From Globodera rostochiensis (taxonomy: Eukaryota > Nematoda > Chromadorea > Rhabditida > Heteroderidae), in NCBI GenBank assembly GCA_018350325.1, contig JAEVLN010000005.1, forward strand, positions 4,438,393-4,502,392: 64,000 nucleotides of DNA. Reading direction: 5' to 3'. Below, one piece after another: positions 21,689-33,442 of the stretch. The position numbers and the translations under genes were made by a program. A model generated the notes under the pieces. It saw nothing but the letters and a program-made list of their open reading frames with translations, searched no databases and was not told the DNA's origin. How positions within the stretch are numbered: the first letter of the stretch is position 1; the number at the start of each line of letters is the position of its first letter.

Positions 21689-22670
21689 ATGGAAGAATTT
21701 TGGATTTTAATTTTTGTGTCATCCTTTGCAATAAATGCACTGGACAAAGCCGAATCCGTAAAATTGGAACTCAAAACATTTGATGAAATATTCGGAGAAG
21801 GCTGGTGGGACAAAGGTGAAGCCGAAGATTTGAAAACGCCGGCGCCAACAAACTTTGGACAAAATGTCCATAACCAAATCGACCGGCAGAACACCCAAAT
21901 TGGACAAAATGAACCCAATTCAACTGATCAGCTTGGACAAATTGAACCCAATTCAACTGATCAGAATCCTCCTTTCATAGAGTCTAATCACTCCAAAAAT
22001 GGCGAAGAAAACGAAATTTCTTCAAACGAAAAACGTGAAATTGTCCACAAATTTCACGCAATGAAAGACGAATTTAAGCAAAAAGGAAAATTTCCGGCAA
22101 AAGAAAGAATTCAAATTGAACAGAAAATTGCTAAAGATTTGAAAGTCAATCGCAAAAAAATATATAAATGGAAAAAAGAATTGGGCTTAAGCCAAAGAAA
22201 TCCAAAAAATAAGCGAATTAATTTAATAGAGAAATTTGATCAAAGAAAAGCCGAGTTAAATCGGGCCGGGCTTAAAAATTCTTATCCCAATCAAATTGAT
22301 GAAACTGTCGCGAAAGAATTGGGCCTCGGTTTTAGAACAATTTACAGGTGGAAAAGTGAACTTGGCCAAATCAGTGAGTATTTGATTTTATTAATTTAAT
22401 TATTTAATAAATTCTTTTACAGCACCAAATAAATACCCCCACAGCGAACAAAAGGAATTGATGAAACGTTATTATGAAATTAAAGACCAAAGTCCTAAAA
22501 TGAGTGTTGAGGACATTGCCAAAATGTTGAAAATTGGAAGTGGTACTTTGGTTAGATGGAAAAAGGAATTCGAACGACAGCAATTTTATACAAATTCTGG
22601 ACATTCTGTGGAAGGGAATGCCGCGGCAAATGTTCAGGAAATTGAGAAAACGAATTCGGGGAGTATTTAA
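21689..22670 (+). CDS. Secreted helix-turn-helix family protein, copy C (reference form)
   Basis: Exon 1 is 21689-22373, intron 22374-22422 (49 bp, GTGAGT to TTTTACAG) and exon 2 is 22423-22670, giving 310 aa. Residues 1-20 are a signal-peptide-like leader. FDEIFGEGWW is at 31-40, and the KTPAPTNFGQN linker at 49-59. Two EPNSTDQ repeats lie at about 72-92. HTH1 spans about 115-158 (recognition helix NRKKIYKWKKELG), HTH2 about 165-226 (FRTIYRWKSELG) and HTH3 about 239-283 (SGTLVRWKKEFE). The tail is NAAANVQEIEKTNSGSI. High Lys/Arg content after residue 110 could serve nuclear import. No catalytic motif is seen. Confidence 0.88.
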
Positions 22671-22679
22671 ATTTATTTG

Positions 22680-23627
22680 TATAAAATTCATTACACTTGT
22701 TGCAAAGTACCGGACTACGGCGGCCACGCAGAATCCGGAGTCTACAGCCCCCAAAAATCCTTACTTTAAAATAACTTTTCGTCCTCTTTTTCGAATTGTT
22801 TAAATATTTTGGGTTATAACAAATTTTAAAAAAATAGTGACGGAGTCAGTCGTTGCCATCCATTCTCTGCATTTAAGCTAATGGCTTAAATTCAAAAAGT
22901 TTAAAACATTAAATCCCCGGCTTTTCCTTAAATCAAGACCAAGGTTATTTCGAAAATCCAGGTCCTGATGAATTAATAAAGTTTGAAATCATTTATCGCA
23001 CGGTCGGTGTTCGGACTGGCCTGGATTCGGCCCGTACGCCCATTGCTGATTAATTACACTAAAACTGTAAGACTTTTTAAACAAAATTTCGAATAAACCA
23101 AAAATGGACAAACTGTCGAATACACCGAACAACCGACACAAAACAATTCTCAAAAATCATACCAATGCAAATGTAAAACTGGTCCTCCGTTCATCTTTTT
23201 GCAGACGAATTCAATTTTCTTAACAATTATACGGTAACTTTAGAGATGATCTTTGACCTTCATAAAAGGCCATCAGCAAACGTCGTCAAACATTTAACCA
23301 GATATTAAAAAAGAGACCAAAGTTCGCGCAATTTCTCTTTATTTTAAATCGTAAACGTAAATTTAATTAGAAAAAAATTTTCCTCAAAGTTTCGTATTCA
23401 TACAACAATCATTCAACTTAAATGAATAAAAAAGAAAACTTTCTCGTGTTTTTATGCGCCGCCGAGAAAATTTTTTTTAAATTTTGACTCAATTTATAAT
23501 GAAAAATGGTCTAATTCGCTAAAATTTGAAAATTGGATCAAAATTTTATAAAATCTTCAATAAATTCGAAAAATAAGAACAAAATAAGGACGAAGGCCTG
23601 AAATAAGGACAAATCTTATAAATAAGG
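22680..23627. other. Intergenic, no gene seen
   Basis: AT-rich DNA, with a right-arm remnant of the GC palindrome element at about 23456-23500 (GCGCCGCCGAGAAAATTTT). No exon-like block. Confidence 0.4.
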
Positions 23628-23757
23628 ACAGATGCGACCCCTGGTATAGAGTAGTATGTGGTAGGCAAGCTTCCTTTTTATTCCTATTTGTTTTTCAAAA
23701 ATGTTTAATTATGATTTGCGTCAATTGTTGTGATATGTATCCGATAATTCAAAGTGC
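23628..23757 (+). repeat. 130-bp block duplicated upstream of copy I
   Basis: It runs from GCGACCCCTGGTATAGAGTA to GTATCCGATAATTCAAAGT and is nearly identical to 40876-41001. Copies D and I also share a distinct protein linker, so the genes and this flank seem to have been duplicated together. Confidence 0.8.
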
Positions 23758-24039
23758 CGGGAGCTAAGACGGAATAAAATCACTCAAATTGATGACCTCA
23801 GACTTGATGCTGAATGCCTACTAATGTCTGAGCATCACCAATTAGTGAAGATTTGTACTAAGAAAAATGCAAAAAAAAAAGAAAAAAAGAAAATGGAATT
23901 TTGAAAAAGGCGGGACACGGAATCCCGAGCCGACCCGGTCCGAGCTCTAATAAAAACACAATTAATGAAGGCCTTTCCAAAAAATCTCAAACTTTGTGTC
24001 AGTAAAATCTAAAATAAAATTTTGCATAAAATGTGATTA

Positions 24040-24268
24040 TTTTCTTTCATTTGGCTATTCACAATCGATCGCCATTTTTATAAATGAATATTTATCTAAT
24101 GTCACGAATATTGATTTGGTCACGTGTTCAAAAATGAGATGTCAGGAACTGTCATTTATTACTTTCAATAATTTGAAAAAATAAATTTAATATCCTTTTT
24201 CTGTTTAAATATAAAATTGATTTGAATTTCCTATAAATTTGTTTAAATTCAGGTTTTGCCCAAATAAA
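24040..24268 (+). promoter_or_regulatory. Conserved upstream block of copy D
   Basis: TAATGTCACGAATATTGATT, GTGTTCAAAA, GAGATGTCAGGAACTGTCAT and TTATTACTTTCAATAATTTG, then AAATTCAG and the GCCCAAATAAA leader. It is shorter than in copy C because the TAAATAATATTTATTA tract is missing. Confidence 0.6.
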
Positions 24269-25259
24269 ATGGATGAATTTTGGATTTTAATATTTTTCTT
24301 TGCAATAAATTCACTGGACAAAGCCGAATCCGTAAAATTTGAGGAAACGCCACACAAAATATTTGATGAAATATTCGGTGAAGGCTGGTGGAACAAAGAC
24401 AAAGCCGTAGAATGGAATAAATTAACGCTTGAACAAAATCTTCACCAAATCGACCGGCAGAACACCCAAATTGGACAAAGAACAATTGAACCCAATTCAA
24501 CTGATCAGCTTGGTCAAATTCAATCCAATTCAACTGATCAGAATCCTCCTCTCACAGAGTCTGATCACTCTGATAATGCCAAAAATGGGGAAGAACTTAT
24601 TGCTGAAGATGAGCGAAAACGTAAAATAATCGACAAATTCCACGCAATGAGAAACGAATTTAAGCAAAAAGGAAAATATTCAAATAAAGAATGGGCTCAA
24701 ATTGAACAGAAAATTGCTAAACATTTAAAAGTCAATCGCAGAAAAATATATAAATGGAAAAAAGAATTAGATTTAAGCCGAAGAAATCCAAAAAATGAAC
24801 GTAGCCATTTGATAAAGAAATTTGATCAAAAGAAAGCCGAGTTAAAGCGGGCCGGATTCAAAAACTCTTATAAGCAAGAATTAGATGAAACTGTCGCAAA
24901 AGAGTTGGGCCTAGGTGTTAGAACAATTTACAATTGGAAAAGTGAACTTGGCCAAACCGGTGAGTATTTCGGGCCCAATTTTATTATTTTTATTAATTAA
25001 AAGATCTTTTACAGCACCAAATAAATACCCCCACAGTGAACAAAAGGAATTGATGAAACTTTATTATGAAATTAAGGGCCAAAATCCTAAAATTAGTGAC
25101 GAGAACATTGCCAAAATATTAATAATTGGAGGTAGCACTTTGTATAAATGGAAAAAGCAATTTAAACGGCACCAATTTCATCCAAATTCTGTCGATGGAC
25201 ATTCTGTGGAAGAGAATGCCGCGGCAAATGTTCAGAAAATTGGGAAGAATGGTCAATGA
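24269..25259 (+). CDS. Secreted helix-turn-helix family protein, copy D (AVEWNKL subfamily)
   Basis: Exon 1 is 24269-24959, intron 24960-25014 (55 bp) and exon 2 is 25015-25259, giving 311 aa. I chose the M at 24269 after the leader rather than 24239. The linker after the acidic block is KDKAVEWNKLTLEQN instead of GEAEDLKTPAPTNFGQN, a variant shared only with copy I. Repeats are diverged (one has IQSNSTDQ). HTH1 ends RRKIYKWKKELD, HTH2 ends VRTIYNWKSELG and HTH3 ends STLYKWKKQFK. An indel changes the usual NSNSGSI end to KNGQ. Confidence 0.86.
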
Positions 25260-25789
25260 TTTGGAAAAAAACGAAATTTTTGGACACGAGCCCAGGATTA
25301 TTTGGATCTGTCTCAGAAATGACAAATTCGCTTTGATTTCTTTGTTAATAAACACCCTAGTGATGATTGCCAAAAAGACAGACCCATTATGCCATCAGTT
25401 AGGTAACTCAAGTAAAAAAGATAAATCCCGTCTCGGCAATTCATAATGGGGCATACTTATCGGAGAACACATTGATTTAGTATAGTGAATTCTATGTGCT
25501 TTTCGAACGTTTTTGAGCCAAAACTGATTCTTGAATGTTCGAATTCGGGTGCGGGATCCGGAATTGGGTGAGAGGGAAGTCAGATTTGGATTCAATGCAC
25601 CCGAATCCCGTAAAATTTCGACTAATGAAGTGCCCGTCGGCCGTGGAGGAGAAGACAACAAGGCTTTTGATTTGGCGATTTCAGCGCTATTTCCGTTAGC
25701 TGCACGACGAATTTGCAAATCGGTTAACGACAATCGCCTCAATTTGAAATGTGTGGGCTTTTGCATTCTCAAAAATACAAAATAAATTT

Positions 25790-26930
25790 AAAAGCATTCC
25801 CATATGTAACCATAAAACTTGACTTTTGCATGCTCAAAAATATAAAACTTGACTTTTCAAAAATACAACCTTAAAACTTAACTTTTGCATGCTCAAAAAT
25901 ACAACTTAAAACTTGACGTTTGTATTATCAAAAATACAACCTTAAAACTTGACCTTTGCATTCTCAAAAATACAAAATAAATTTAAAAGCATGCCCAATA
26001 TGCAACCTTAAAAGCATTCTCAAAAACATCAATTTAAAACTTGACTTTTCAAAAACACAACCTTAAAACTTGACTTTTGCATTCTCAAGAAACAATTTAA
26101 AAACACTAGTGTCTCCTTGAACCTCCGTTAACCCTACGAATTTCCTATATTATTGGGGCCGGAGGCCCCAAACTAATGGTAATAGATTAATCTTAACCAT
26201 CCACCCCAAACCACAACCCCCAGGATAAAAATTAAACATAAATTTAAAAGCATGCCCAATATGCAACCTTAAAAGCATTCTCAAAAACATCAATTTAAAA
26301 CTTGACTTTTCAAAAATACAACGTTAAAACTTGACTTTTGCATTCTTAAAAATACAACCTTAAAACTTGACTTTTGCATTCTCAAAAATACAACCTTAAA
26401 ACTTGACTTTTGTATTCTCAAAAATACAACCTTAAAACTTGACTTTTGCATGCTCAAAAATACAAAATAAATTTAAAAGCATTCCCACTATGCAACCTTA
26501 AAAGCATTCTCAAAAACATCAATTTAAAACTTGACTTTTGCATTCTCAAAAATACAAATAAATTTAAAAGCATTCCCACTATGCAACTTTAAAAGCATTC
26601 TCAAAAACATCAATTTAAAACTTGACTTTTGCATTCTCAAAAATACAAATAAATTTAAAAGCATTCCCACTATGCAACCTTAAAAGCATTCTCAAAAACA
26701 TCAATTTAAAACTTGACTTTTGCATTCTCAAAAATACAAATAAATTTAAAAGCATTCCCACTATGCAACCTTAAAAGCATTCTCAAAAACATCAATTTAA
26801 AACTTGACTTTTGCATTCTCAAAAATACAAATAAATTTAAAAGCATTCCCACTATGCAACCTTAAAAGCATTCTCAAAAACATCAATTTAAACCTTGACT
26901 TTGCATTCCCAATATACAACCATCAGCAAT
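25790..26930 (+). repeat. 35-bp minisatellite array 1 with a higher-order block
   Basis: The basic unit is AAAACTTGACTTTTGCATTC followed by TCAAAAATACAACCTT. At about 26465-26905 a composite of two forms (with AAAAGCATTCCCACTATGCA and AAAAACATCAATTTAAAACT) of about 90 bp repeats five times almost exactly. A GC-rich insertion with GGGGCCGGAGGCCCC lies near 26154. Confidence 0.9.
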
Positions 26931-27416
26931 TTATTGCCACATAAATTTCAAACTTGGCGTAATTAAACCGCTGCTTCATAACATTTACATTTAAAAAGTG
27001 AAATGGCAATTCATAGGAATTGGAATGTGGGGGAAATGCCCATTTCTATTTCTCAAATTATTTTTTAGTAAAAAACGCCGTGCGGTTTAGGCCTAAAGCG
27101 GTTTTGGGTGATTAATGGTGAAAAAAATAAATCAAAAATCATAGATTTTCAAAATTTAGATGTTGTCGGATCTTAAAAATATTGTCGGGATTTATTGATT
27201 TGAAATTTCTAAGCCTCGCCGTTTTGTTTTCAATGTCCTTTTTGCTTCCTTTCATTCACTTCTTATCGATATCGCCGTTTTGGTTGCGAGTGACGATAAT
27301 ATTCTTTGGTCGTTAATAAATATTTGTGTGAGTCGGAAGGATTGGAGTTCATTAGTGAAAGGCGTCCCTACCTGACCTCGAATATTGATCGTCCCCGCCC
27401 CATCGTCAAGTAAATA
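26931..27416. other. Intergenic, no gene seen
   Basis: AT-rich DNA between the array and the MITE. The 65-codon frame at 27252-27449 runs into the MITE terminus and is not credible. Confidence 0.4.
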
Positions 27417-27808
27417 CCGTATATGCTCTTTTAATTCCACCGGCGACATTATTTTTCAACCTCCTCAGAAAGGGCGACATTATTAGAGATGGCGACATTA
27501 TTAGAGATAGCGACATTATTTTTCAATGTATTTGGCGATATGTTCATCTATCACGAAAATTCTTCACTTTTTCCTCAAACTTGAAACACACTCATAGTTT
27601 TTCCCCGTTACATCTCATCAATTTTAGCCAGTGGAAGAGAAATGATAAATTTGGATTTGTAATTTGAAATGGGGGCGACATTATTAGAGGGGGTGACCAG
27701 CGACATTATTAGAGCGGGCGACATTATTTTTCAACCTTCTCAGAAAGGGCGACATTATTAGAGATGGCGACATTATTAGAGAGGGTGGAATTAAAAGAGC
27801 ATATACGG
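27417..27808. mobile_element. 392-bp MITE with terminal CCGTATATGCTCTTTTAATT inverted repeats and TA flanks
   Basis: The ends are perfect inverted repeats of about 24 bp, flanked by TA on both sides (27415-27416 and 27809-27810), as for Tc1/mariner/pogo elements. Subterminal GCGACATTATTAGAG and GCGACATTATTTTTCAAC phrases repeat four times or more. No transposase inside. Confidence 0.85.
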
Positions 27809-27850
27809 TATATTCCCCAAAACTGTTGGCTCGGACACAACAGTTATTAT

Positions 27851-28469
27851 TAGGGTTCGGAAAAATATGGATAATCGTGAAATACGGCCATAATATGGAC
27901 ATAAATCCTCAAAATATGGACAAAAATATGGACTAAACACCAAAATATGGACATAAAAATTGAAAATATGGACATAAATTTTTCCAAATTCAATATAAAT
28001 TTCCCCAAAATTCTTCAAATTCATTCATCACTGGTTAAAATTGCTGATGAGATACATTTCCAAATTTTCAAGTATTTTGGCGACTTTTTTAGACTTTTGT
28101 GACTATTTTGGCATTTTTGACGACAATTGAAATTGTGACTATTTTGGCATTTTCGACGATTTTTTTGAACTTTTGTGATTATTTTGCGCTTTTTTCAAAA
28201 AATTTCTTAAGAAAGTGAAATAAAATTGCCAAGATCACAAATTTTTTGGCTTAAAATGCGAAATATGGATGAAAAATATGGACATAAATGCAAAATATGG
28301 ACGAAATATGGAAATATGGACATAAATCGCAAAATATGGAAAAATATGGAAAATATGGATATAAAATCGGTCCTAGAAGCTTCAAATCAAGTTAAAAATG
28401 TGTTTTTCGTGCATTTCAGGGCATCCCCAGTTCGCAAAAATATGGATTTCCATGAGTTTCCGAACCCTA
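27851..28469. mobile_element. 619-bp hAT-like MITE with 8-bp target duplication
   Basis: It begins TAGGGTTCGGAAA and ends TTTCCGAACCCTA, and is flanked by GTTATTAT at 27843-27850 and 28470-28477. The interior is made of AAATATGGACATAAAT repeats at both ends. An 8-bp duplication is typical of hAT transposases. No transposase is encoded. Confidence 0.85.
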
Positions 28470-28624
28470 GTTATTATCTTTTTTAAAAAATTCAACCCAA
28501 TGACGCGAAACCCGGCTGTTTTCTAAAATGTTCTTTTAATGGGGTTGCGCATGTGACTAGAAGCAAAACGGTAAATAAAAACAATGGAAGATTTTATGTC
28601 AAAAAATATTCATTGAGCATTCAT

Positions 28625-30110
28625 TCAAATACTCCCCAAATTCGTCGTGTTCCCAATTTCCTGAACATTTGCCGCGGCATTCTCTTCCACAGAATCGACA
28701 GAATTTGGATGCAATTGCCGTCGTTTAAATTGCTTTTTCCATCTAACCAAAGTGCTTCCCCAAATTTTGATCAGTTGAATTGGGTTCAATTTGTCCAAGC
28801 TGATTAGTTGAAAACTTGACTTTTGCATGCTCAAAAATACAACCTTAAAACTTGACTTTCCATTTTCAAAATACAAAATCAATTGACTTTTATTTCCAAA
28901 AATACAACCTTAAAACTTGACTTTTGCATACTCAAAAATACAACCTTAAAACTTGACTTTTGCATTCTCAAAAATACAACCTTAAAAATGACTTTTGCAT
29001 TCTCAAAAATACAACCTTAAAACTTGACTTTTGTATTCTCAAAATAAAATCAATTTAAATCTTGACTTTTCCTTAAAACTTGAATTTTGCATACTCCCTT
29101 AAAACTTGAATTTTGCATACTCAAAAATGCAACCTTAAAATTTGACTTTTATTTCCAAAAATACAACCTTAAAACTTGACTTTTGTATTCTCAAAATAAA
29201 ATCAATTTAAAACTTGACTTTTATTTCCAAAAATACAACCTTAAAACTTGACTTTTGTATTCTCAAAATAAAATCAATTTAAATCTTGACTTTTCCTTAA
29301 AACTTGAATTTTGCATACTCAATCAAAAATACAACCTTAAAACTTGAATTTTGCATACTCAAAAATGCAACCTTAAAATTTGACTTTTATTTCCAAAAAT
29401 ACAACCTTAAAACTTGACTTTTGTATTCTCAAAATAAAATCAATTTAAATCTTGACTTTTATTTCCAAAAATACAACCTTAAAACTTGACTTTTGTATTC
29501 TCAAAATAAAATCAATTTAAAACTTGACTTTTCAAAAATACAACGTTAAAACTTGACTTTTGCATTTTCAAAAATACAACCTTAAAACTTGAATTTTGCA
29601 TACTCAAAAATGCAACCTTAAAATTTGACTTTTATTTCCAAAAATACAACCTTAAAACTTGACTTTTGTATTCTCAAAATAAAATCAATTTAAATCTTGA
29701 CTTTTATTTCCAAAAATACAACCTTAAAACTTGAATTTTGCATACTCAATCAAAAATACAACCTTAAAACTTGAATTTTGCATACTCAAAAATGCAACCT
29801 TAAAACTTGACTTTTGTGAGAGGAAGATTCTGATCAGTTGAATTGGGTTCACTTTGTCCAGAGTGATCAGTTGAATTGGGTTCAATTTGTCCAATTTGGA
29901 TTTTACGGATTCGGCTTTGTCCAGTGCATTTGTTGCAAAGAATGCCTATAAAAAATTTGTCTTGAAAATTTCTCACAAATTTCTTAAAATTTCAAAAATA
30001 ATAAATATTCAAATTTTACAATATTAATAAATATTATTTAGCTTTAATAAAATGATTGAAAGTAATAAATGCCAGCTCATAATTGAATGGGCATTTATCC
30101 CTTTTAGGGA
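28625..30110 (-). pseudogene. Secreted-HTH family copy E, split by a minisatellite array
   Basis: Read on the minus strand: the family upstream block (30110-29950), part of the signal region and acidic-block flank (29947-29890), repeat-type sequence (29890-29825), then about 1 kb of 35-bp array (29815-28812), then one NSTDQ-type repeat joined directly to the recognition helix of HTH3 (28770), and the PNSVDSVEENAAANVQEIG tail ending at 28625. HTH1, HTH2, the intron and the start codon are gone. Confidence 0.8.
28812..29815 (+). repeat. 35-bp minisatellite array 2, inside pseudogene E
   Basis: AACTTGACTTTTGTATTCTC and AACTTGAATTTTGCATACTC unit variants alternate with TTTATTTCCAAAAATACAAC. A composite of about 145 bp recurs at 29140, 29380 and 29620. 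Confidence 0.88.
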
Positions 30111-30278
30111 CAATTTTCGGCAATAGTAGAATTTCTTTGCTAAACGAAAAATCATCAATTTTTGCAGACTTGACAAGTAATGTTTAAAATTCAAAAAGCA
30201 TAAAATGGGCCTGATCAGCCTCAAATTCCCCGAGTATTGATTTTGTCCCGGTTCAAAATGTTTAGGAAAAATATTTAT

Positions 30279-30544
30279 GAGATGTCACGAACATTGATTA
30301 GGGTGAGTATGATTTATATAATAACGCCCATGCAATTATGGGTTGTCATTTATTACTTTCAATTATTTTTTTATTAATGCTAAATAATAAATTAGGTAAT
30401 AATATTAAATAAATTTAAAAAATTTGACACAACTTCATTACCATTGATTGACAAATTTTTCCATTGATTTTCCTTTAAATTTATTAAATTAACTCTCATT
30501 AAACATAAATCTCTCTAAATTCAGAAGTTTTTTGCCCAAATAAA
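30279..30544 (+). promoter_or_regulatory. Conserved upstream block of copy F
   Basis: GAGATGTCACGAACATTGAT, TAGGGTGAGTATGATTTATA, GGGTTGTCATTTATTACTTT, then CTCTCTAAATTCAG and the leader. The flank from 30105 (GGACAATTTTCGGCAATAGT) is duplicated before copy J at 43988. Confidence 0.65.
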
Positions 30545-31546
30545 ATGAAAACATTTTCGATTTTAATTTTGCTGTCATTCTTCTCAACAAATTTACTGGA
30601 CAAAGCCGAATCCGTAAAATTGGAGCTCAAAACATTTGATGAAATATTCGGAGAAGGCTGGTGGGACAAAGGCGAAGCCGAAGATTTGAAAACGCCGGCG
30701 CCAACAAACTTTGGACAAAATGTCCATCACCAAATCGACCGACAGAACACCCAAATTGGACAAATTGAACCCAATTCAACTGATCAGCTTGGACAAATTA
30801 AACCCAATTCAACTGATCAGAATCCTCTTCCTCACTCAGAGACTGATCACTCTGATAATGCCAAAAATGGCAAAGAACAAAATGAAATAATCAAAGAAAT
30901 TACTTTAAACGAAAAACGTAAAATTGTTGACAAATTCCACGCAATGAAAGACAAATTTAAGCAAAAGGGAAAATATTCGGCAAAAGAATGGGCTCAAATT
31001 GATAATAAAATTGCTAAACATTTAAAAGTCTGTCGCTCAAAAATATATAAATGGAAAAAAGAATTAGACTTAAGCCGAAGAAATCCAAAAAATAAGCGAA
31101 TTAATTTAATAGAGAAATTTGATCAAATGAAAGCCGAGTTAAAGCGGGCCGGATTCAAAAACTCTTATAAGCAAGAATTAGATGAAACTGTCGCAAAAGA
31201 GTTGGGCCTCGGTTTTAGAACAATTTACACATGGAAAAGTGAACTTGGCCAATCCAGTGAGTTTTTGAGTCCTATTTTATTTAATTAAAATTCTTTTATA
31301 GCATCAAATAAACACTCCGACAGCGAACAAAAAAAATTAATTAAACGTTATTATGTAATTAAAGACAAACATCCTAAAATTAGTGACGAGGACATTGCCA
31401 AAATGTTGAAAATTGGAGGAAGCACTTTGTATAGATGGAAAAAGCAATTTAAACGACAGCAATTGCATCCAAATTCTTTCGATTCTGTGGATAATGCCGC
31501 GGCAAATGTTCAGAAAATTGAAAACTCGAATTCGGGGAGTATTTGA
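30545..31546 (+). CDS. Secreted helix-turn-helix family protein, copy F
   Basis: Exon 1 is 30545-31256, intron 31257-31301 (45 bp, TTTTATAG acceptor) and exon 2 is 31302-31546, giving 318 aa. Exon 2 lacks the usual methionine (ATT for ATG, giving KLIKRYY), so a simple ORF scan misses it, but the frame is fully open. Two repeats (GQIEPNSTDQ and GQIKPNSTDQ) precede the HTHs. HTH1 ends RSKIYKWKKELD, HTH2 ends RTIYTWKSELG and HTH3 ends STLYRWKKQFK. The tail is DNAAANVQKIENSNSGSI. Confidence 0.87.
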
Positions 31547-31559
31547 ATGTCAATGATTT

Positions 31560-32081
31560 GGAAACACCAATTCTGTTAACAACTTCTTTCTATTTTTCCG
31601 GATGCATTCGCCTATTTTCATAAACTTTTGAACAATTTCAAGCTTTTCATAAATTGTTTTCCCGACAGTTTTAATGGTTGGGGGAGGGCTCCTTCCACAC
31701 CCACTTTGGACAAAGGATTTGTTCTGTTTTGTAATGGGACAAAAAATTTTGCTCCGGTAGCCATGACAGGTTTCTCATTCTGTATCGAAGCATTTGCTGT
31801 TTTGTCTAAACACAATGCCAAAGATGCAAAAGTGCCACCACCTTTTTTGGCCCCTTTTTTTGACTACCCCTCACTTTTCGAGCTGTACCCGCGCGGGGAG
31901 TATAGGGTAACCGGTGTTTGTGTTGGGAAAATGAGATAATTTAAATATAATTCGTGTCGATAAATCCGCTTTTGTCTCTCGCCACTTAACGCTTTTGGAA
32001 TTTAAAAGGTCGCGGTTACGGGCGGTTAACGGTTATGACCACTAAAAGCGCGGTTAACCGTCGCATCCGTTGTTTTTTTAA
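31560..32081. other. Intergenic; no recognised gene
   Basis: A moderately GC-rich stretch at 31660-31900 opens on both strands (103 and 67 codons) but shows no domain or splice context that I recognise. GCGGTTAACGG words lie near 31990-32070. Confidence 0.35.
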
Positions 32082-32369
32082 ATGCTAAAAGAAAATTGTA
32101 TTGAGACGATTTGCCTTTCAGATCGTTCACTTCTATTCACATTCACCAAAGTACCAATCCAATCACCTTCCAATGTTTACCCAAATATGCATGATGAATT
32201 TTCTTTTAATTTTGTTGTGATGAAAGAATTTCCAATTAAAGATCCTTCGGAGTTCACAAAGGAGGAAATAATCCAACTTTTATTGCTTGAGAAGAGGTTG
32301 GGCAAAACAACACTTTTCTATAAGCCAAAAAAAGACTCGATGCCCGTAATTTGCGTGCCTTATTACTAG
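32082..32369 (+). CDS. Hypothetical 95-aa open frame
   Basis: Function not recognised. The composition is protein-like: an acidic and hydrophobic stretch (FNFVVMKEFP, EFTKEEIIQLLLLEKRLG) with balanced use of residues, unlike the low-complexity frames around it. It could be an intact small gene, an exon or a gene relic. No leader, intron or neighbour supports expression. It is followed by AAATATGGACA repeats related to the hAT-like MITE. Confidence 0.35.
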   Translation: MLKENCIETICLSDRSLLFTFTKVPIQSPSNVYPNMHDEFSFNFVVMKEFPIKDPSEFTKEEIIQLLLLEKRLGKTTLFYKPKKDSMPVICVPYY

Positions 32370-32479
32370 GACCGCTAATTATATGGACAAAAAATCTCTA
32401 TTTAAAAATATTGACCAAATATGGGCAAAATTGCAAAATATGGACAAAAATATTGATAAAAAAATTTTTAATTATATCA

Positions 32480-32640
32480 AAAAATGAGCAAGATTTCCCT
32501 AATTGAAGTAATAAGAGAAATAAAGATTTTTATATGTAAATTAAAGGCATTTCAGAAAAATTTTTTGAAAATAAACAGGAATCGAAAAAAATTGCTTTGA
32601 AAAATCAATTTTTCGAATTCTGGTAACCGTGAGCACCCCT
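32480..32640 (+). repeat. Repeat pair with 45720-45870
   Basis: Shared phrases include GTAATAAGAGAAATAAAGAT, TTTTATATGTAAATTAAAGG and TAACCGTGAGCACC, in the same order. The nature of the repeat is unknown. Confidence 0.75.
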
Positions 32641-32713
32641 GTGAAAATCCCATTTTTTGGCTGTTCCGCTGTTGGACAATCGTAGAGAAGCCTTCAAACA
32701 GCGGAGTCCGTAC

Positions 32714-32808
32714 AAATGCATCCAAATTCTGTCGATGGACATTCTGTGGAAGAGAATGCCGCGGCAAATGTTCAGGAAATTGGGAACACGAATTCGGGAA
32801 GTATTTGA
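32714..32808 (+). pseudogene. 3' fragment of HTH-family exon 2
   Basis: It encodes the tail from HPNSVDGHSVEENAAANVQE to the GSI stop. The HTH3 itself and everything upstream are missing. Confidence 0.85.
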
Positions 32809-33059
32809 TTGGATGGTCAATGATTTTAAAAAACACTAAATTTGTCACCGATTTCTTTCTATTCTTTGGTTGGTTCGCAGCAGAACACTCTCATTTCATT
32901 TTCATAAACTTTTAAACAATTTCAAGCGTTTCTTTAATTGATTTCCCGTCTTTTTTAAGCCCGACAAACCCCGAGCCCAAAAATTAATTTTTCATTCCCT
33001 CAAAATTTAAATGACGCTGTTACGAAAACCTTTGAAGGACCCCCAAGGGGCTTCTGCAA

Positions 33060-33125
33060 TGGGAAGAAGTTGCTAATTAATTCCTCCACATTCCCCCACA
33101 AAGTATCTCTCCAACACAAATTTCA
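33060..33125 (+). repeat. Repeat shared with 46680-46770
   Basis: GGGGCTTCTGCAATGGGAAG through CACAAATTTCATTACTC is nearly identical in both places. Here it abuts the U2 cassette, and there it abuts a family promoter fragment. Confidence 0.8.
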
Positions 33126-33128
33126 TTA

Positions 33129-33442
33129 CTCCCTCCCCTCACTTACTTATTATAGCGTGAGAACGCGCGCGTCCGCCCGCTGCCCCCCACCCGGCCTTCC
33201 AGTGTATGCCCCCATCTTTTGTTGTCTGTTCAACACTCTTTTCATGACGCAATGCGACTCTTTTTGTCTCCATTGCACACTATTTTTCACTCTCTTCTCT
33301 TTTCCTCCTTAATTATCGCACTATTTCTGCTATTTCAACGATTTCTCTGCGCTCAGGCGTCCAATTTTGGTTCTGTAAAATGCTCCCCATACATTTTCAT
33401 TTGTGGCGGATGCATTTGTATGCTCCGTTTGGCTGTCTGGGC
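33129..33442 (+). promoter_or_regulatory. U2 snRNA upstream region, copy 2
   Basis: Nearly identical to 14395-14691, which suggests recent duplication or homogenisation. Confidence 0.65.

Noticed and set aside
25531..25785. 84-codon plus-strand frame
   Set aside because: The first third is the dispersed CCGAATCTGACATCC-type repeat in reverse and the end is the 35-bp array. The middle is not recognised.
25790..26930. CRISPR-like repeat array
   Set aside because: Units are head-to-tail with no unique spacers, and the genome is eukaryotic.
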